Positions 10,781 through 18,736 of a stretch of DNA of 64,000 bases are shown here, piece after piece. The position numbers were made by a program, and so were the translations under genes. The DNA comes from Haloarcula sp. DT43 (GTDB taxonomy: Archaea; Halobacteriota; Halobacteria; Halobacteriales; Haloarculaceae), in contig NZ_JAYMGZ010000001.1 in assembly GCF_037078405.1 (NCBI RefSeq), forward strand, positions 744,001-808,000. Direction: 5' to 3'. The first letter of the stretch is position 1; every line of letters starts with the position of its first letter. The notes beneath the pieces were generated by a model. The model was not told where the DNA came from and did not search any database. It saw only the letters and a list, made by a program, of their open reading frames with translations.

Positions 10781-11106
10781 TCACATCTACCCCAGACTTG
10801 TGTAACGTGTTGGCTTCCCACACACTTATAGCATGACGACGCCCGCGGCCCCGAAACCGGGCGACACCACCGTCTTGAGTGGGTTTCGCCTCGGATTTCG
10901 GTCGGCTGGCCGCTCGCACGCCACCCCCGGACCGACAGCGAACGTACGTGCTCCTCGACGGGGACCGCGAATCCGCCCACCGGCGCGACGCCGGCGGTGT
11001 CGTCCCGAGCGGAACCATAGCAGTACCCCGTCGCCGTCCCCTGATTAAACCGCCGGTATCGGCAGCGGGCACAACCGCTAAGTCCGTGTGTCTGTGAGAA
11101 ACGTTA
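10781..11106. promoter_or_regulatory. divergent promoter region between importer operon and aldehyde oxidoreductase
   Basis: This 326-bp stretch has no supportable gene. On the minus strand a TATA-like 'cttata' at about 10825-10830 sits about 45 bp before the lipoprotein ATG and is a plausible archaeal promoter with a short leader. On the plus side the oxidoreductase ATG at 11107 follows a 'ccgctaagtcc' segment about 30 bp upstream, which would fit a leaderless start. These are readings by eye. Confidence 0.35.
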
Positions 11107-12768
11107 ATGATACACTCAGTGGGGCCGCTCCTGACGATTGACCTGACTGCCGGCGAGACGACCACCGGGGCCATCGACGGCGTGCTCGAACGGTACCTCG
11201 GCGGCCGCGGCGTCGGGACGCGGCTGGCCCACGAGCGGATACCCTTCGACGCCGACCCGCTCGGCCCGGAGAACCGCCTGGTGTTCTCGACCGGGCCGAT
11301 GCAGGCCGCGCAGATGAGCTTCACCGGACGGATGAACTGCACCGGCGTCTCGCCGCTGACCGACGGGCTGCTCTCCTCGAACGCCGGGGGGTTCATGTCT
11401 CGGAACTTCGCCGATACGGGCTACAGCGCCGTCGAAATTGCCGGCGAGAGCGACGACCTCGTGGTCGTGCACGTGCGCGACGACGGCGTCGAGTTCGAGG
11501 CCGTCCCCGACTTGGCCGGCGCGACCGTCCCCGAGACGCTGGCCTATCTCGACGCCGAACACGGTATCGAGTCCGACCAGACGGCGGTCATCGGTCCGGC
11601 CGGCGAGAACGCGGTCCGGTTCGCGTCTATCATGACCAGTGCGGAGCGGGCCTTCGGCCGCGGTGGCCTCGGCGCGGTCATGGGCGCGAAAAACCTCAAG
11701 GGCATCACGTTCGCGGGCGACTCGCCGCCGGCCATCGACATTCCGGCGATGCAGATGGACGTCCACCGCGACGCCGCGACGGCGGACCACATCATGAAAC
11801 GACAGGGGACCGTCTCGGTGATGGACCTCGCCAACGAAATCGACGGTCTGCCGTCCTACTACTTCTCCGAGCAGTCCTTCGCCGGCGTGGAGGGAATCAA
11901 CGGCGACGCCGTCGAGTCCAAGAAGTACAAGAAAGGCACCTGTTCGGCCTGTGCCTTCGCCTGCAAGCTCCCCACCCGCGACGAGGAGCGCGGCGTCGAG
12001 ACCGAGGGCCCGGAGTTCGAGGTGGCGATGGCCTTCGGGTCGAACTCCGGCGTCGACGACATCGTCGACGTGATGCAGTCGAACGAACTCTGTGACCGGC
12101 TGGGCCTGGACGCCATCTCCGCGGGCAACACGGTCGCGGCCTACCTCGACAGCGAGGACGCCTTCGGCGACACCGACCTGATTCACGAGACCGTCGAGAA
12201 AATCGCCCACCGGGAGGGCGTCGGCGACACGCTTGCGGAGGGCATTGACCGCTGTCACGACGACCTCGGGGTCGAGAACTGGACGGTCAAGGGGATGGAC
12301 TTCGCGGCCCACGAGGGGCGCGTGCTCCACGGGCAAGGGCTCTCGTACGCCGTCGCCAACCGCGGCGCGGACCACATGTACGCGACTTTCTACTCCGTCG
12401 AGTACCCGCTCGTCCCCGACGACCAGGCGGTCGCTCCGGAGGGGACGCTCGGCAAAGCCGACGTGCTGGTCGAGCGGGAGAACTTGATGGCGCTGAACGA
12501 CAGCGGCGTCGTCTGCAAATTCTCGCGGGACTTCATGACGCCCGAACGCTACGAACAGCTCTTCGACGCCGACTTCGAGGCCCTGCTCGCCGTCGGCGCT
12601 CGCACCGTGACGCTCGAACGCCACTTCAACAACCAGCGCGGCTTCGACCGGACGGACGACGCGCTCCCGTACTCGCTGCCCTCGTTCGAGGCCGCGCTCG
12701 ACGAGTACTACGACGCGCGCGGCTGGGCCGACGACGGCACCGTGCCCGAGAGCTCGCTACCGGTGTAG
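11107..12768 (+). CDS. aldehyde:ferredoxin oxidoreductase family tungstopterin enzyme
   Basis: The product has 553 residues. The family oxidises aldehydes to acids with ferredoxin as electron acceptor, using a tungsten bis-pyranopterin and one [4Fe-4S] cluster in the cytoplasm. Seen here: the N-terminal AOR domain ('YLGGRGVGTRLAHERI'), the pterin-contact segment 'RGGLGAVMGAKNLKGI', the cluster motif Cys-x2-Cys-x3-Cys in 'CSACAFACKLP' (about residues 279-286) and the distant fourth Cys in 'DSGVVCKFS' (about residue 470). It is somewhat shorter than the usual 600 residues but all hallmark motifs are present. It is a single-gene unit, divergent from the importer operon. Substrate unknown; haloarchaeal members of this family are mostly uncharacterised. 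Confidence 0.85.
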   Translation: MIHSVGPLLTIDLTAGETTTGAIDGVLERYLGGRGVGTRLAHERIPFDADPLGPENRLVFSTGPMQAAQMSFTGRMNCTGVSPLTDGLLSSNAGGFMSRNFADTGYSAVEIAGESDDLVVVHVRDDGVEFEAVPDLAGATVPETLAYLDAEHGIESDQTAVIGPAGENAVRFASIMTSAERAFGRGGLGAVMGAKNLKGITFAGDSPPAIDIPAMQMDVHRDAATADHIMKRQGTVSVMDLANEIDGLPSYYFSEQSFAGVEGINGDAVESKKYKKGTCSACAFACKLPTRDEERGVETEGPEFEVAMAFGSNSGVDDIVDVMQSNELCDRLGLDAISAGNTVAAYLDSEDAFGDTDLIHETVEKIAHREGVGDTLAEGIDRCHDDLGVENWTVKGMDFAAHEGRVLHGQGLSYAVANRGADHMYATFYSVEYPLVPDDQAVAPEGTLGKADVLVERENLMALNDSGVVCKFSRDFMTPERYEQLFDADFEALLAVGARTVTLERHFNNQRGFDRTDDALPYSLPSFEAALDEYYDARGWADDGTVPESSLPV

Positions 12769-13084
12769 TCGCCGGGGCCGACCCCCGGACGGGTGTTTCG
12801 ACTGCCGGTGAGACCCTCCCGGTGAAAAAACGCCGTCCCGGACGAGACGAGGTCCGAGCCGCGACTGCGGGCTCAGAATCAGGTAGTTCCGCGTCGTCGT
12901 TCGCGTCCTTCTGCGCTCATGACAGTTGCATCTACGCGCCGTTATATCATAAAAGCACTCTTTTTTACACTTCGAAATCAGTGCTTTGGGGCCCTATAAA
13001 GTGGTTATTTCGGATATCTAAATTCTTACTCTATTCGAACTGGTATTTTTGCACGGCCTAAAACGAGACGCCCGCGGGAGCCGC
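12769..13084. other. intergenic region with AT-rich core
   Basis: The 316 bp between the oxidoreductase and the regulator pseudogene hold no supportable gene. About 12,930-13,060 is much more AT-rich than the surroundings, with a T6 run (12,960s) that may terminate the oxidoreductase transcript. I see no inverted repeat that would mark an insertion sequence here. Confidence 0.4.
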
Positions 13085-13506
13085 TCAGACGGAATCCGTC
13101 CCGGACGGGGTCGATTCTGACTCGACGGGGTCCGCAGCGTCCACCGGGTCGGCGTCACACGGGAGCGTCGCCGCCAGCCGCTCGGCGACCATCGGACTGA
13201 CCAGACCGGCCATCTCCATCGCCTCGGACTCGTAGTCGTCGAGGTCGAGCACGCCACGGAAGAACCACGAGACGGTCACGTACGTCTCGTGTAGCTCCGC
13301 GGCCTCCTCGCGTCCCGACTCGTGAGCGTCACGCCGTCGTAGGGCTCGTAGGACACCAGCCCCCGCTCAGCGAGCCGCTGGCACATCTCCGTCACCGCCG
13401 CCGGCGACCGGTCTACCATCTCTCCCAGCGTCCCCGGTGACACCGGCGGTCCGTCTCGATGCTGGGCGATGTAGATTGCCAGCAGGTACTGCGGGGCCGT
13501 GCTCAT
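13085..13506 (-). pseudogene. DtxR/SirR-type metal-dependent regulator, frameshifted
   Basis: The gene is in two frames. Codons from the ATG at 13506 give a winged helix ('MSTAPQYLLAIYIAQH', 'MCQRLAERGLV', 'YDGVTLTS') that then runs into a nonsense tail stopping at 13276. The adjacent frame continues perfectly with 'EEAAELHETYVTVSWFF' and 'LDLDDYESEAMEMAG', the metal-binding/dimerisation domain, to a stop at 13085. Adding one C to the CCC run at 13314-13316 restores a continuous regulator of about 140 residues. The family represses iron or manganese uptake genes when metal is bound. Whether this is a real loss of function or a sequencing error in a homopolymer cannot be told here. Two palindromic iron-box-like sites upstream suggest autoregulation. 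The same frame extends upstream of 13506 to 13647, but the composition there is poor. Confidence 0.75.
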
Positions 13507-13847
13507 CGGTCCGGTGACTCCGGTCCCCTGCTCCCGACGAATCCGAAGGCTGCTGCCCGTCGACACCGACGAGTCCGCGTCCGTCGCGGCCGCCCGTTCA
13601 TCACTGTCTTCGGTCCGACCGCCACTTTCGACGCTGGCGGTTCTCACCTGGGAGTCCTCGTCGGCGGTTCGGCCTGCCGATAGTCGACCAACCGCCCGCC
13701 GTCAGCGGGGCATGCTGGCGCCCGTGTCCCTCTCGCCGAGGCTTCGGGCACTGCCGGCTGTGAACGCCCGTGACGGGGCCGTTGCCGGTCCGTGTGAGAG
13801 GGCTGGCTGTACCTGCGACCCGTGTCCGGCGTCGCCTGACATATGGT

Positions 13848-13861
13848 TTAGGCTTGCCTAA
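13848..13861. promoter_or_regulatory. iron-box-like palindrome (copy 1)
   Basis: The sequence is TTAGG-CTTG-CCTAA, a perfect 5-bp inverted repeat with a 4-bp spacer. It matches the TTAGGNNNNCCTAA type of site associated with haloarchaeal DtxR-family (Idr/SirR) regulators. It lies about 340 bp before the ATG of the broken DtxR gene. Confidence 0.55.
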
Positions 13862-13883
13862 CGATACAAAACCCCTCCGATTT

Positions 13884-13897
13884 TTAGGACTGCCTAA
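13884..13897. promoter_or_regulatory. iron-box-like palindrome (copy 2)
   Basis: The sequence is TTAGG-ACTG-CCTAA, the same arms as the copy 36 bp away with a different spacer. Two helically spaced copies in a stretch otherwise lacking genes (13,507-13,950) support a real operator rather than chance. The gap between this site and the regulator start holds no gene I can support. Confidence 0.55.
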
Positions 13898-13943
13898 TAC
13901 GACTGAGGGAACCGCGGACACCCATCGACTGTGTTTAGTCCGG

Positions 13944-13950
13944 TTGCGCC
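13944..13950 (+). repeat. target-site duplication, left copy (TTGCGCC)
   Basis: TTGCGCC directly abuts the left inverted repeat. The identical heptamer abuts the right inverted repeat at 18770-18776 in direct orientation, as expected of a transposition target duplication. One extra base could be shared, so 7-8 bp. Confidence 0.75.
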
Positions 13951-13983
13951 CACCTATTCGAGATTGACGAAATATAACCGTTA
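13951..13983 (+). repeat. left terminal inverted repeat
   Basis: Outer block CACCTATTCGAGATT (13951-13965), 9-bp non-matching spacer, then inner block TAACCGTTA (13975-13983). Both blocks recur inverted at the right end with the same spacing. The next 160 bp to the transposase stop are non-coding. Confidence 0.8.
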
Positions 13984-14141
13984 GAAAGCGGCATCAAGTA
14001 GTGAAATAAACGATGCTACTCGGTCAGGAAATCAACTTCTCACGAAATTGGCGGTTACACTATGTGTTTCGGTGAAAACAACGGGCGAGAGAAAGAGATG
14101 TTACTCAGTAGTCGCGGACGCCGAGAGAGCTACGTTTCAGC

Positions 14142-16307
14142 TTAAGTCACCGGTCGCAGGTAGTTTGCTACAATCGTAGAGAGTACGTCCGCCGAGATTC
14201 GTGGTGAGGTCGCGTACACGACCGAGTCGTCTTCGTCGTGGGTCTCAACATCGAAGCCCAGCTCGTACTCTTCGTGCTTGATCGCGCGGTCCACAGTCAT
14301 CCACACGTCGAACAGAAGGGACGCGTAGAGGACGTAGAACAGCCGTACACCGCCGTGACCGCTCTTCGTAAACGCGAGGAAGTCCTTCGTCTTCTCGAAG
14401 CCGATCTCTATCAGCCACCGATTCGTGTACCCGCGCTCGTGCTTAGCCTTCCGCTTCCGAACCGGATCGCTAAACGACTCGGAATCGGGTCCACGGAGCA
14501 ACTCAATGGCGTTCCCGGCATCGATGTCCGTCCGGCTCGTCGAGAACGCCACTCGGTCGGTCACCGGGTCCTCGACGTCCACGACGCCGCCATTCTCGTA
14601 GTCCCGCTTCGGGAGGCCGACCAGCGTGGTCGCGCCGTAGCCGTGCTCCTGGCTGTGCTGGCGGTAGTTCTTCACCACGGAGATGTCGCCGTCGTTCTCG
14701 CCCATCCGCGTAGTGATGTCTCCGCGACCGGGCTTCTCCTGGAGGACGGCCTTCTTGACGCTGTCCTCTTCGCGGATGTTCATCACGTACGGGATGTTGA
14801 ACTGGTCCTCAGTACGGAAGGCGTTCCCGTAGTGGAAGAGTTGCTGGACGGCGACCTGCGAGTACGCCGAGTCCATGTAAACCTCCGAGACCGTAACGAG
14901 TTCTTGCCCGCGCTCGATGAAGCGTTCGACGTGATCCTCCAGCTGGTCTTTCCGTTCGAGCGGCTCCATCGCGTAGATCAGCGGGCACGACGGGTGCGCA
15001 ATGGCGGCGGCACCGAACTCCCAGGCGTACTTGAAGTCGTCACCGCTCTTCGTCCCGTGGACGTACCGAACGACGTCGCTGATTCGTTCAGCCGCTTCCC
15101 GCTTCTCGTCGTCGTGGAAGTTGGCCGTTCGGATCTTCTCGGGGTCTTCGCCGACGAGGCACTCTATTCCCTCTTCTTCGATGTACGCGTACGTGTCCTT
15201 CTTTTTCCGGTCGCTCCACCTGTGGAACTTGGGATCGGCGATGGAGGGGATCGTGACGCGCTTCCACTTCGCGTCCGATTCGATGGTTGTCGTGTCGATA
15301 GCGAGCGGGACAGGCGAGTCGTAGAGACCGACCTGCTCGTCGAGGGCCTCCACGACACCGTCGATAGCGTCGGCGTACATGGAGAGCATTTCCCCGGCAG
15401 AGAGGCTCTTGACGAGGTCGAGGACCGTTCGACCGTGTGGCGGGTCGTCGTCATCGATCTGCTGCCACTCGAAGGTGTCTCCGCCCCCGTGGACGCTGGA
15501 GCTGGTGAGCGCGCAGTGGGCGAGGAGTTTGAAAAAGACGTTCTTGTCGTGCGAAACGCCGCCTTCCCTGTTGAACGAGTAGTTCGGCGTGATGTAGCCG
15601 ACCATCTCGTTAACGATGCGGCGGATCTGGTCCTTCGTGAGTTCCTGCGTCTCGTCACGTTCGTCGGGCACCAGGAGCTCGGTCGTCTCGATAAGTCGGT
15701 TGTTATCGTACGCCCATTCGCGGACATACGTGACCACTTCGGTGATGAACGCACGGAGATCGGGACCGAAGCGGTCGTTCCACGCCTCGTTGAAATTCGT
15801 CTGGTGCGGACACCGGCGCGTTCCGTTGAAGGTGCCGTAACCGAGTTCTCGACGGGTGTTTGGCCGGTCAGAGAGCTCGGAGACGATGTGGCTCCGGTAC
15901 TCGATGCCGCGAAGCTTCCCCCAGATATACGAGCGTACGAGGGCCTCGAAGCTGTGAATCCGGGGATGGTCACTCCATTTCCTGTCTTCGAATCGGGCGA
16001 GATCGATACCAGCAGTGGCGACGCACTCGGTGAGAGAGTGACCGTTCATCAGCCCGGCGTAGATCTGCATCGCCACATGCTTCGGACGGTTGATCCGAAG
16101 CTTCGTGAAAATTGGGTGGGGGTGATGTCCTTCGTCTTGATAGGTCTCTTTGTACGTCTGATACACTAAGTGCCGGAATTCGTCTTTCTCAGTCAGTTCA
16201 CGGCCCGGTGAGAAATAGTGAGTCGGACCTTGAGGTGAGGGAGGGGATGGACCGCAGGAAGAGGATTGGGAGGGCGATTGATAGGAGGACAGCGTTCGTT
16301 GGACCAC
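14142..16307 (-). CDS. IS4-type DDE transposase, long form (721 aa)
   Basis: The product has 721 residues from a GTG at 16307. A TATA-like 'cttatatac' lies about 30 bp upstream (16334-16342), fitting a leaderless start. DDE catalytic residues can be read: Asp338 in 'LAIDTTTIE', Asp479 in 'VYMDSAYSQ', and Glu634 inside the IS4-family signature Tyr627-x2-Arg630-x3-Glu634-x6-Lys641. The catalytic core therefore looks intact. It is much longer than typical IS4 transposases (about 350-470 residues) owing to an N-terminal region of about 330 residues, which includes a Ser/Pro-rich start and a probable DNA-binding part, and to insertions between the two aspartates. It occupies the left half of the bounded element and should act on the inverted repeats at 13951 and 18769. 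Confidence 0.85.
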   Translation of the reverse strand: MVQRTLSSYQSPSQSSSCGPSPPSPQGPTHYFSPGRELTEKDEFRHLVYQTYKETYQDEGHHPHPIFTKLRINRPKHVAMQIYAGLMNGHSLTECVATAGIDLARFEDRKWSDHPRIHSFEALVRSYIWGKLRGIEYRSHIVSELSDRPNTRRELGYGTFNGTRRCPHQTNFNEAWNDRFGPDLRAFITEVVTYVREWAYDNNRLIETTELLVPDERDETQELTKDQIRRIVNEMVGYITPNYSFNREGGVSHDKNVFFKLLAHCALTSSSVHGGGDTFEWQQIDDDDPPHGRTVLDLVKSLSAGEMLSMYADAIDGVVEALDEQVGLYDSPVPLAIDTTTIESDAKWKRVTIPSIADPKFHRWSDRKKKDTYAYIEEEGIECLVGEDPEKIRTANFHDDEKREAAERISDVVRYVHGTKSGDDFKYAWEFGAAAIAHPSCPLIYAMEPLERKDQLEDHVERFIERGQELVTVSEVYMDSAYSQVAVQQLFHYGNAFRTEDQFNIPYVMNIREEDSVKKAVLQEKPGRGDITTRMGENDGDISVVKNYRQHSQEHGYGATTLVGLPKRDYENGGVVDVEDPVTDRVAFSTSRTDIDAGNAIELLRGPDSESFSDPVRKRKAKHERGYTNRWLIEIGFEKTKDFLAFTKSGHGGVRLFYVLYASLLFDVWMTVDRAIKHEEYELGFDVETHDEDDSVVYATSPRISADVLSTIVANYLRPVT

Positions 16308-16358
16308 GTCTGGCCGGCTTTAGTTCAAGTTAGTATATAAGTCTCCTGCCCCAGAATA

Positions 16359-16529
16359 TTATTCCTCCGTCTCCTTCAGAAGGGTCAAGATTAATTCGGA
16401 TTGCTCTCTTGGGTGCGCATGGTCAGTCTTCAGTTCGAACGCTGGAATTACCTCACCACAAAAAGGACACTCCGTCTGTTCCGTTTCCTCTGCTTCTAAC
16501 GCTCTTTTGAGTATTTTCTGATCCACCAT
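16359..16529 (-). CDS. 56-residue putative zinc-binding mini-protein
   Basis: A short open frame runs from an ATG at 16529 to a TAA at 16359. It encodes 56 mostly charged residues: a Lys/Glu-rich helix, then Cys-Pro-Phe-Cys (Cys21, Cys24) and, 12 residues later, His37-x-His39. That spacing could form a single C2H2-type zinc knuckle. It lies between the HNH gene and the transposase gene on the same strand, so it may be co-transcribed with either. The balanced codon use and the plausible zinc ligands argue that it is real, but the length is small and I know no family for it. Confidence 0.5.
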   Translation of the reverse strand: MVDQKILKRALEAEETEQTECPFCGEVIPAFELKTDHAHPREQSELILTLLKETEE

Positions 16530-16586
16530 GTTTTGTTAAAATTGGTTGGGCTTTCTAACTCGGCGTGTGTTCGAACGTCATTATAC

Positions 16587-17039
16587 TCACATTACTGGAA
16601 GACAGGCCATCTCTGGCTGTTCTTCAACTTCCCCGTGACAATCTTCACACAACGAGATGAGGTTTTTAGGGGTGTTTGCTTCCTGTATTGATTCAAACCA
16701 TACAAGTTTCTCTTTGTGATGTACTTGTAATCCAACGGAGGAATCCCCACATCTCTGGCACTGATCGTTATCTCGCTCCAGAATCCATTCTCGAACGCGC
16801 TCCCATCGCCCACCGTAATTAACCTCCTTTTGAAGGATTCTTGAGCCAACTTTGCACTCGCGGCAAGCATACCGCAACTGCAGATAGGCAAAGGCCTCTG
16901 AGCCGCACTCAGGACACTCAATAACCTCATACATTCCAGATTCACCGTCTCTGGCGATTGCTGGGACATCAGATGTAGGGCGATCCTTCACTTTCGGGAA
17001 TGGGCGTTCAATCATCGATTTAGTTGAGGCCGTCGCCAT
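16587..17039 (-). CDS. zinc-ribbon / HNH endonuclease (transposon passenger)
   Basis: The product has 150 residues if the ATG at 17039 is used; alternatives are 17096 (longer, hydrophobic N-terminus) and 17015. First comes a zinc ribbon with two Cys pairs ('CPECGSEAF' and 'YACRECK'). Then comes an HNH nuclease domain with a leading Trp-Ile-Leu-x-Arg-Asp segment, the pair 'CQRCG', the catalytic-type His-His in 'LQVHHKE', an Asn ('KNLISLC') and closing 'CEDCHG'. This is the full Cys4-bound HNH pattern, so a divalent-metal DNA nicking or cleaving activity is likely. It lies inside the mobile element, divergent from the winged-helix gene. Possible roles are host or competitor DNA cleavage, aid to transposition or element defence. 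None can be chosen from sequence. Confidence 0.75.
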   Translation of the reverse strand: MATASTKSMIERPFPKVKDRPTSDVPAIARDGESGMYEVIECPECGSEAFAYLQLRYACRECKVGSRILQKEVNYGGRWERVREWILERDNDQCQRCGDSSVGLQVHHKEKLVWFESIQEANTPKNLISLCEDCHGEVEEQPEMACLPVM

Positions 17040-17151
17040 AATCCACACAATCGTTCCCATCGCTATAAATCTATATGTTGTAAAGTTCGATGTCAATTAC
17101 ACCGTTAAGAATACAAGCGTAAAGGACAACATCAACATAGAGGACAGAGAC

Positions 17152-17388
17152 GTGTCTATCACAGTGCCACACGAGTTGAACCGCGCGGACAAGCGTATCC
17201 TGCGCGCCCTTGAGGACGGTGTCCGGAATCCGAGTTGGCTGGCTGAAAAACTGGATTACTCCCGGCAGTATGTCCACCAGCGCCTCCAGCTACTCGTTGC
17301 AGCCGAGTACGTGAACAACCTCGGGCACGGTCTCTATGAGCTGGAAGAACTACCTAACGGGTTCGGTCAGGATTCAAAAGACCAGTAG
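17152..17388 (+). CDS. winged helix-turn-helix protein (transposon passenger)
   Basis: The product has 78 residues from a GTG at 17152. It consists almost entirely of a MarR/ArsR-like winged helix: helix 1 'ADKRILRALEDG', helix 2 'NPSWLAEKLDYS', recognition helix 'RQYVHQRLQLLVAAEYV' and a wing ending 'GHGLYELEE'. It is divergently oriented to the HNH nuclease gene, with 112 bp between the two preferred starts, so it could control both directions. Small winged helices of this kind are common as phage or transposon regulators in haloarchaea. No ligand-binding or metal-binding site is visible. Confidence 0.7.
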   Translation: MSITVPHELNRADKRILRALEDGVRNPSWLAEKLDYSRQYVHQRLQLLVAAEYVNNLGHGLYELEELPNGFGQDSKDQ

Positions 17389-17453
17389 CTAATCTCTTCT
17401 GAATCCTTACCGGGAACTGTTATAATACTGTAGTCTGTCGTTGCGACATACAA

Positions 17454-18122
17454 ATGCGGATTCGCCAGCGACAGCTCCTGTACGGAACAGTATTCGGGTT
17501 AGCCACGTTCTTAGTCGGTTGGTTGATTACATACGTTCTCACACCTTCTGACCTTCTGGCAGAGTTTCCACGCTGGAAGGTGACACTCTGGGTGTTCCTC
17601 AGTGCACATTTCGTTTCAATATCTGGCCTTCAGTTAGGCGGTCTCAGTTCTGCATTCACCCAGGTGGACGTTATTGCACAGGTGCCGACACTGCGGAGTC
17701 TGCGGGTCGTCCCGATCCTGTTGACCGCGCTCGGAGGAGTGATGATGGTCGAGGCTCTGAACTACACGACCCGCTTCAAGTACCTCATTCAGAACAGTGG
17801 CGCGCTCCTCACAGGATACCTCGCGGCGGGGCTTCTGGCATTCGTCGTTTCCGAAGCACAGCCAGGTGTAGCGATGATTATCGTCCTCGCTGTTCTTCTC
17901 GCTGGCGGCGCGTACCTCGGCGGTACAGTCACTCAACGGTTCACCGCGGGTCTCCCCGTGTTCGCGGTCACATCGCTTGGCGGGGTCGTCCTGATCGGAT
18001 TACTGGTCGTCCTGGGCGGTCTCGTGGTTCTCCAGTCGATAGCCCCGCTAGTCGGGGTTTCTCTCGTCGGTGTTATCATCGGGGCCGTGTTGGCGTGGAC
18101 GGCACGGAACGTCCCTTCGTAG
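17454..18122 (+). CDS. multi-pass membrane protein (transposon passenger)
   Basis: The product has 222 residues with about six hydrophobic helices: 'LLYGTVFGLATFLVGWLIT', 'VTLWVFLSAHFVSISG', 'ILLTALGGVMMVEAL', 'ALLTGYLAAGLLAFVV', 'MIIVLAVLLAGGAYLGG' and two or more near the C-terminus. There are no charged pore motifs, nucleotide-binding sites or cysteines that would point to a transporter class. It resembles the many haloarchaeal membrane proteins of unknown function. It follows the winged-helix gene on the same strand with a 65-bp gap. Within the element it may serve an immunity, sensing or exclusion role, but that is speculation. Confidence 0.6.
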   Translation: MRIRQRQLLYGTVFGLATFLVGWLITYVLTPSDLLAEFPRWKVTLWVFLSAHFVSISGLQLGGLSSAFTQVDVIAQVPTLRSLRVVPILLTALGGVMMVEALNYTTRFKYLIQNSGALLTGYLAAGLLAFVVSEAQPGVAMIIVLAVLLAGGAYLGGTVTQRFTAGLPVFAVTSLGGVVLIGLLVVLGGLVVLQSIAPLVGVSLVGVIIGAVLAWTARNVPS

Positions 18123-18178
18123 AGCAGGACAGTTTTCCAAGCGACTAATAAGACGAGACGGGTAGCTCATGCAGACCT

Positions 18179-18646
18179 GTGACGACGTACGCCGTTCTCA
18201 GCCCGCCCGACGGCTCGACACTTTATTCCCGTGAGCGCCGCTTCGCGGCTGACCTCTGCGACCAGCTGCTCTACCTCACGCCGGACGGCCTCGACGAAGA
18301 GCCCGGCGAGGAGATCGGCGACCTCACTCCGACCGAACTGGCGAACACCGTTTACAGCTCCACGCGCGACCGCGACTGGAGCGAGGACGACGAGATGTAC
18401 ATCCTCGTAGAGCCCGCGCTGCTGGACATCGAGACTCGGAACGCGTTCCGGCGGTCCCTCCGAGTCGTCTTCCAGCGGTTTGACCCCGAGGTGTGCTTCC
18501 CTTACGACGTCCTCGAAGACGTCGGGAAGCAGGCGGCGTGGCTCACGGACTCTCTGGAGGCTGGGGAGATCGTGCCGCCGGAGGGGGTACGGCGGCAGAG
18601 CGTCACTGGGGTGGACGAGAGCCAGACAGACCTCACTTCCTTCTAG
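18179..18646 (+). CDS. unknown acidic protein (transposon passenger)
   Basis: The product has 155 residues from a GTG at 18179, 56 bp after the membrane-protein stop. It is acidic and soluble, with no signal peptide and no membrane segment. Two thirds of it is predicted helical ('ERRFAADLCDQLLYL', 'LDIETRNAFRRSLRVVFQRF'). It carries two Cys far apart and no recognised motif. It is the last gene before the right inverted repeat, and its GC content is higher than that of the two preceding genes, nearer to the chromosome average. I do not recognise the family. The start might be later, but no better ATG exists near the beginning. Confidence 0.5.
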   Translation: MTTYAVLSPPDGSTLYSRERRFAADLCDQLLYLTPDGLDEEPGEEIGDLTPTELANTVYSSTRDRDWSEDDEMYILVEPALLDIETRNAFRRSLRVVFQRFDPEVCFPYDVLEDVGKQAAWLTDSLEAGEIVPPEGVRRQSVTGVDESQTDLTSF

Positions 18647-18693
18647 AATTCTGGTAGCTCTGCCGGGTTCGTCGTTACTTAGCAGAGGCGATT

Positions 18694-18717
18694 GACAATA
18701 TTGTCCGAAGTTCGGAC
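18694..18717. repeat. two adjoining palindromes next to the element's right end
   Basis: GACAATATTGTC (18694-18705) is a perfect 12-bp palindrome. It overlaps GTCCGAA-G-TTCGGAC (18703-18717), a perfect 7-bp inverted repeat. They lie 20-43 bp inside the right terminal repeat and after the last passenger gene. They could be a terminator or a transposase/regulator binding site; there is no counterpart at the left end. Confidence 0.5.
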
Positions 18718-18736
18718 GTGTAGAACCGTGATGGTC

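Noticed and set aside
13601-13921. Minus-strand frame (106 aa) over the iron-box region
   Set aside because: Arg/Pro-rich composition, no domain, and it covers the operator palindromes; a shorter 46-codon frame from 13842 has no features either.
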